A DNA stretch of 7,658 bases from Desulfovibrio sp. (GTDB lineage: Bacteria > Desulfobacterota > Desulfovibrionia > Desulfovibrionales > Desulfovibrionaceae). Positions within the stretch are counted from its first letter, which is position 1. Each line of letters begins with the position of its first letter. A program made the position numbers and the translations under genes. The stretch covers positions 1-7,658 of the forward strand of contig DQED01000225.1 of NCBI GenBank assembly GCA_003525525.1, given 5' to 3'. Below are positions 6,323 to 7,658 of this stretch, piece by piece. The notes below the pieces were generated by a model, which did not search any database, had not been told where the DNA came from, and worked only from the letters and a program-made list of their open reading frames with translations.

Positions 6323-7549
6323 TCAGGACCGTCCCTTGCGCAGCCGGGCCAGCCTGGCGGCCAGGCGCGGCTCCAGGCCCTGGTCCTTGGCCGTGTAATA
6401 CTGCCGGCCGGCCAGTTCCTCGGGCATGTACTCCTGGTCCACCCAGGCGTCGGGGTAGGCATGGGGATACTTGTAGCCCTTGCCGAAGCCCCACTCCCGT
6501 TGCAGGCGCGTGGACGGGTTGCGCAGGTGCAGGGGCACGGGCTTCACCCCGGACTGCATGATGTCTTTTTTCGCGGCGAGATAGGCGGCGTAGCTGCTGT
6601 TGCTCTTGGGAGCCAGCGCCAGATAGACGACCGTCTGCGCCAGGGGGATGAACCCTTCGGGCATGCCGATCTTCTCCACGGCCTCGGCCGCGGACACGGC
6701 CAGGGGCAGGGCCATGGGATCGGCCAGACCCACGTCCTCCGAGGCCGAAATCATGAGCCGGCGGCAACAAAAGCGCGGGTCCTCGCCGGATTCCAGCAGA
6801 CAGGCCAGATAGTAGAGCGCGGCGTCCGGGTCGCTGCCGCGGATGGACTTGATCATGGCCGAGGCCAGCTCGTAGTGCGAGTCGCCGTCGCGGTCGCCCC
6901 GGGCCAGGGCCTCGGGCAGCTGTTTCTTGAGTTCTTCGGGCGCGCGCATCGCCTCCGGCAGGGCGGCGGCGAATTCCACGAGGTTTAAAAGCGTCCTGCC
7001 GTCGCCCGAGGAGAGCATGGCCATCACTTCCAGGCTTTCCGGGGCGAGGTCCATGCCCGCCTCCTTGGCCCCGCGTTCGGCGAGGATGAGGAGCTCGGCG
7101 TGGGACAGGGGCCGCAGCCGGAAGACGTGCAGCCGCGACAGGAGCTGGCGCGTCACGGAAAAGGACGGGTTTTCCGTGGTGGTGGCTAAAAGCACGATCT
7201 CGCCGGTTTCGAGCAGCGGCAGGAAGAAATCCTGCTGCGCCTTGGAAAAGCGGTGCAGTTCGTCGAGGATGAGAATTTCCTTGCCCTTGATCAGGTCGCG
7301 CAGCGCCGCGAGCCCGGCCTCGGGCGCGCTCACGCGCACGTAGGGCCGCCCCTTGGCCCGCGCCAGAATCAGCGCCAGCGTGGACTTGCCGCAGCCCGGC
7401 GGGCCGAAAAAAAGCAGGCTCGGCAGGCGCGGGCCGGCCAGGATGTTCGTCAGGCGGGAAATCACGTGGGTCTGGCCGACGAATTCGGCAAGCGCCGTGG
7501 GACGGCTGCGCTCGGCCAGGGGCCGTTTCTCGTTGCCAAGCAAATCCAT
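6323..7549 (-). CDS. rarA: Replication-associated recombination protein A (RarA/MgsA), AAA+ ATPase
   Basis: RarA (MgsA; related to eukaryotic WRNIP1/Mgs1) is a tetrameric AAA+ ATPase acting at stalled replication forks together with SSB. The 408-residue protein starts with the family opening PLAERSRPTALAEFVGQ (10-26). The Walker A motif is GPPGCGKST (49-57), Walker B is ILILDELHRF (92-101), sensor 1 is ATTTENPSF (122-130), the Arg-finger region is LLSRLHVF (137-144) and sensor 2 is GDGRTLLN (182-189). The C-terminal oligomerisation region is recognisable from SGEDPRF (254-260), EDVGLADP (271-278) and GYKYPHAYPDAW (358-369) to the basic end. It is somewhat shorter than E. coli RarA (447). GAAGG upstream of the ATG at 7549 supports the start. 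DnaX and RuvB share the AAA+ core, but the C-terminal motifs identify RarA. It is co-directional with nad genes but 316 bases away. Confidence 0.94.
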   Translation of the reverse strand: MDLLGNEKRPLAERSRPTALAEFVGQTHVISRLTNILAGPRLPSLLFFGPPGCGKSTLALILARAKGRPYVRVSAPEAGLAALRDLIKGKEILILDELHRFSKAQQDFFLPLLETGEIVLLATTTENPSFSVTRQLLSRLHVFRLRPLSHAELLILAERGAKEAGMDLAPESLEVMAMLSSGDGRTLLNLVEFAAALPEAMRAPEELKKQLPEALARGDRDGDSHYELASAMIKSIRGSDPDAALYYLACLLESGEDPRFCCRRLMISASEDVGLADPMALPLAVSAAEAVEKIGMPEGFIPLAQTVVYLALAPKSNSSYAAYLAAKKDIMQSGVKPVPLHLRNPSTRLQREWGFGKGYKYPHAYPDAWVDQEYMPEELAGRQYYTAKDQGLEPRLAARLARLRKGRS

Positions 7550-7570
7550 GCAAGCCTTCGTCGTGGTTGG

Positions 7571-7595
7571 CGACGGCCGGCATAAACGGCCGTCG
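7571..7595. repeat. Perfect 9-bp stem-loop between the upstream gene and rarA
   Basis: CGACGGCCG (7571-7579) and CGGCCGTCG (7587-7595) are exact reverse complements around the 7-base loop GCATAAA. The hairpin begins one base after the stop codon of the upstream - strand gene and ends 21 bases before the rarA start. No T-run follows on either strand, so a classical intrinsic terminator is not supported. It could protect an upstream 3' end, attenuate read-through, or be a dispersed palindrome. Confidence 0.65.
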
Positions 7596-7596
7596 G

Positions 7597-7658
7597 TTAC
7601 TGCGCGGGCGTGGCGTCGCCAGCCCCGGGCGCGTCGCCGAGGGCGGGCATGGCCGCTG
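7597..7658 (-). CDS. 3' end of an unidentified gene (cut by window edge)
   Basis: A TAA stop (7597-7599 on the - strand) ends an open frame entering from the right edge. The visible 19 residues are Ala/Gly/Pro/Asp-rich and end in GDATPAQ, which looks like a flexible low-complexity C-terminus. No family can be recognised from this. The case for a real gene is the same direction as rarA, the short 47-base gap and the hairpin placed right after the stop. In such GC-rich DNA a 19-codon open frame is weak evidence alone. Confidence 0.4.
   Translation of the reverse strand, partial: AAMPALGDAPGAGDATPAQ

Overview
The window is about 7.7 kb of very GC-rich, densely coding chromosomal DNA. The gene content, the HisF and HisH sequence style (HisF ends in RRVW and carries an insertion after its second catalytic Asp) and the C-rich hairpin repeats between genes suggest a high-GC member of the Desulfovibrionaceae (Solidesulfovibrio-like). 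This placement is an inference from remembered family resemblance. No phage, plasmid, defence, CRISPR or transposase genes are visible, and no tRNA or rRNA. It reads as ordinary housekeeping DNA; I do not see a new multi-gene system. The unexplained material is mostly in the intergenic regions.

Layout. On the + strand: the C-terminal third of mutL (cut by the left edge, to 671); a 248-base gap made of hairpin-rich repeat sequence; then the tightly packed pair hisH (920-1552) and hisF (1555-2334), which together form imidazole-glycerol-phosphate synthase of histidine biosynthesis. A second, shorter copy of the same repeat lies behind hisF in inverted orientation, followed by a good intrinsic terminator (2438-2464). 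On the - strand, converging on it: nadB (ends 2474), nadA and nadC (start 6006), then a 316-base non-coding stretch, then rarA/mgsA (6323-7549). The last 62 bases hold the 3' end of one more - strand gene.

How the genes work together. The nadC-nadA-nadB cluster encodes the complete de novo route from aspartate to nicotinate mononucleotide. NadB oxidises L-aspartate to iminoaspartate, the Fe-S enzyme NadA condenses this with dihydroxyacetone phosphate to quinolinate, and NadC converts quinolinate with PRPP to NaMN. nadC and nadA share an ATGA stop/start overlap and nadB follows nadA after 24 bases, so this is almost certainly one operon. Its regulatory region should lie in 6007-6322, which contains near-identical 15-base repeats next to the nadC start and several hairpins. 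MutL (mismatch repair) and RarA (replication-fork maintenance) are DNA-maintenance neighbours with no evident functional link to the biosynthetic genes.

Points most worth a second look: the pair of modular repeat elements facing inward around hisHF with a perfect 23-bp complementary head; an Ala in place of the last Glu of the MutL endonuclease motif; and the repeat pair directly in front of nadC.
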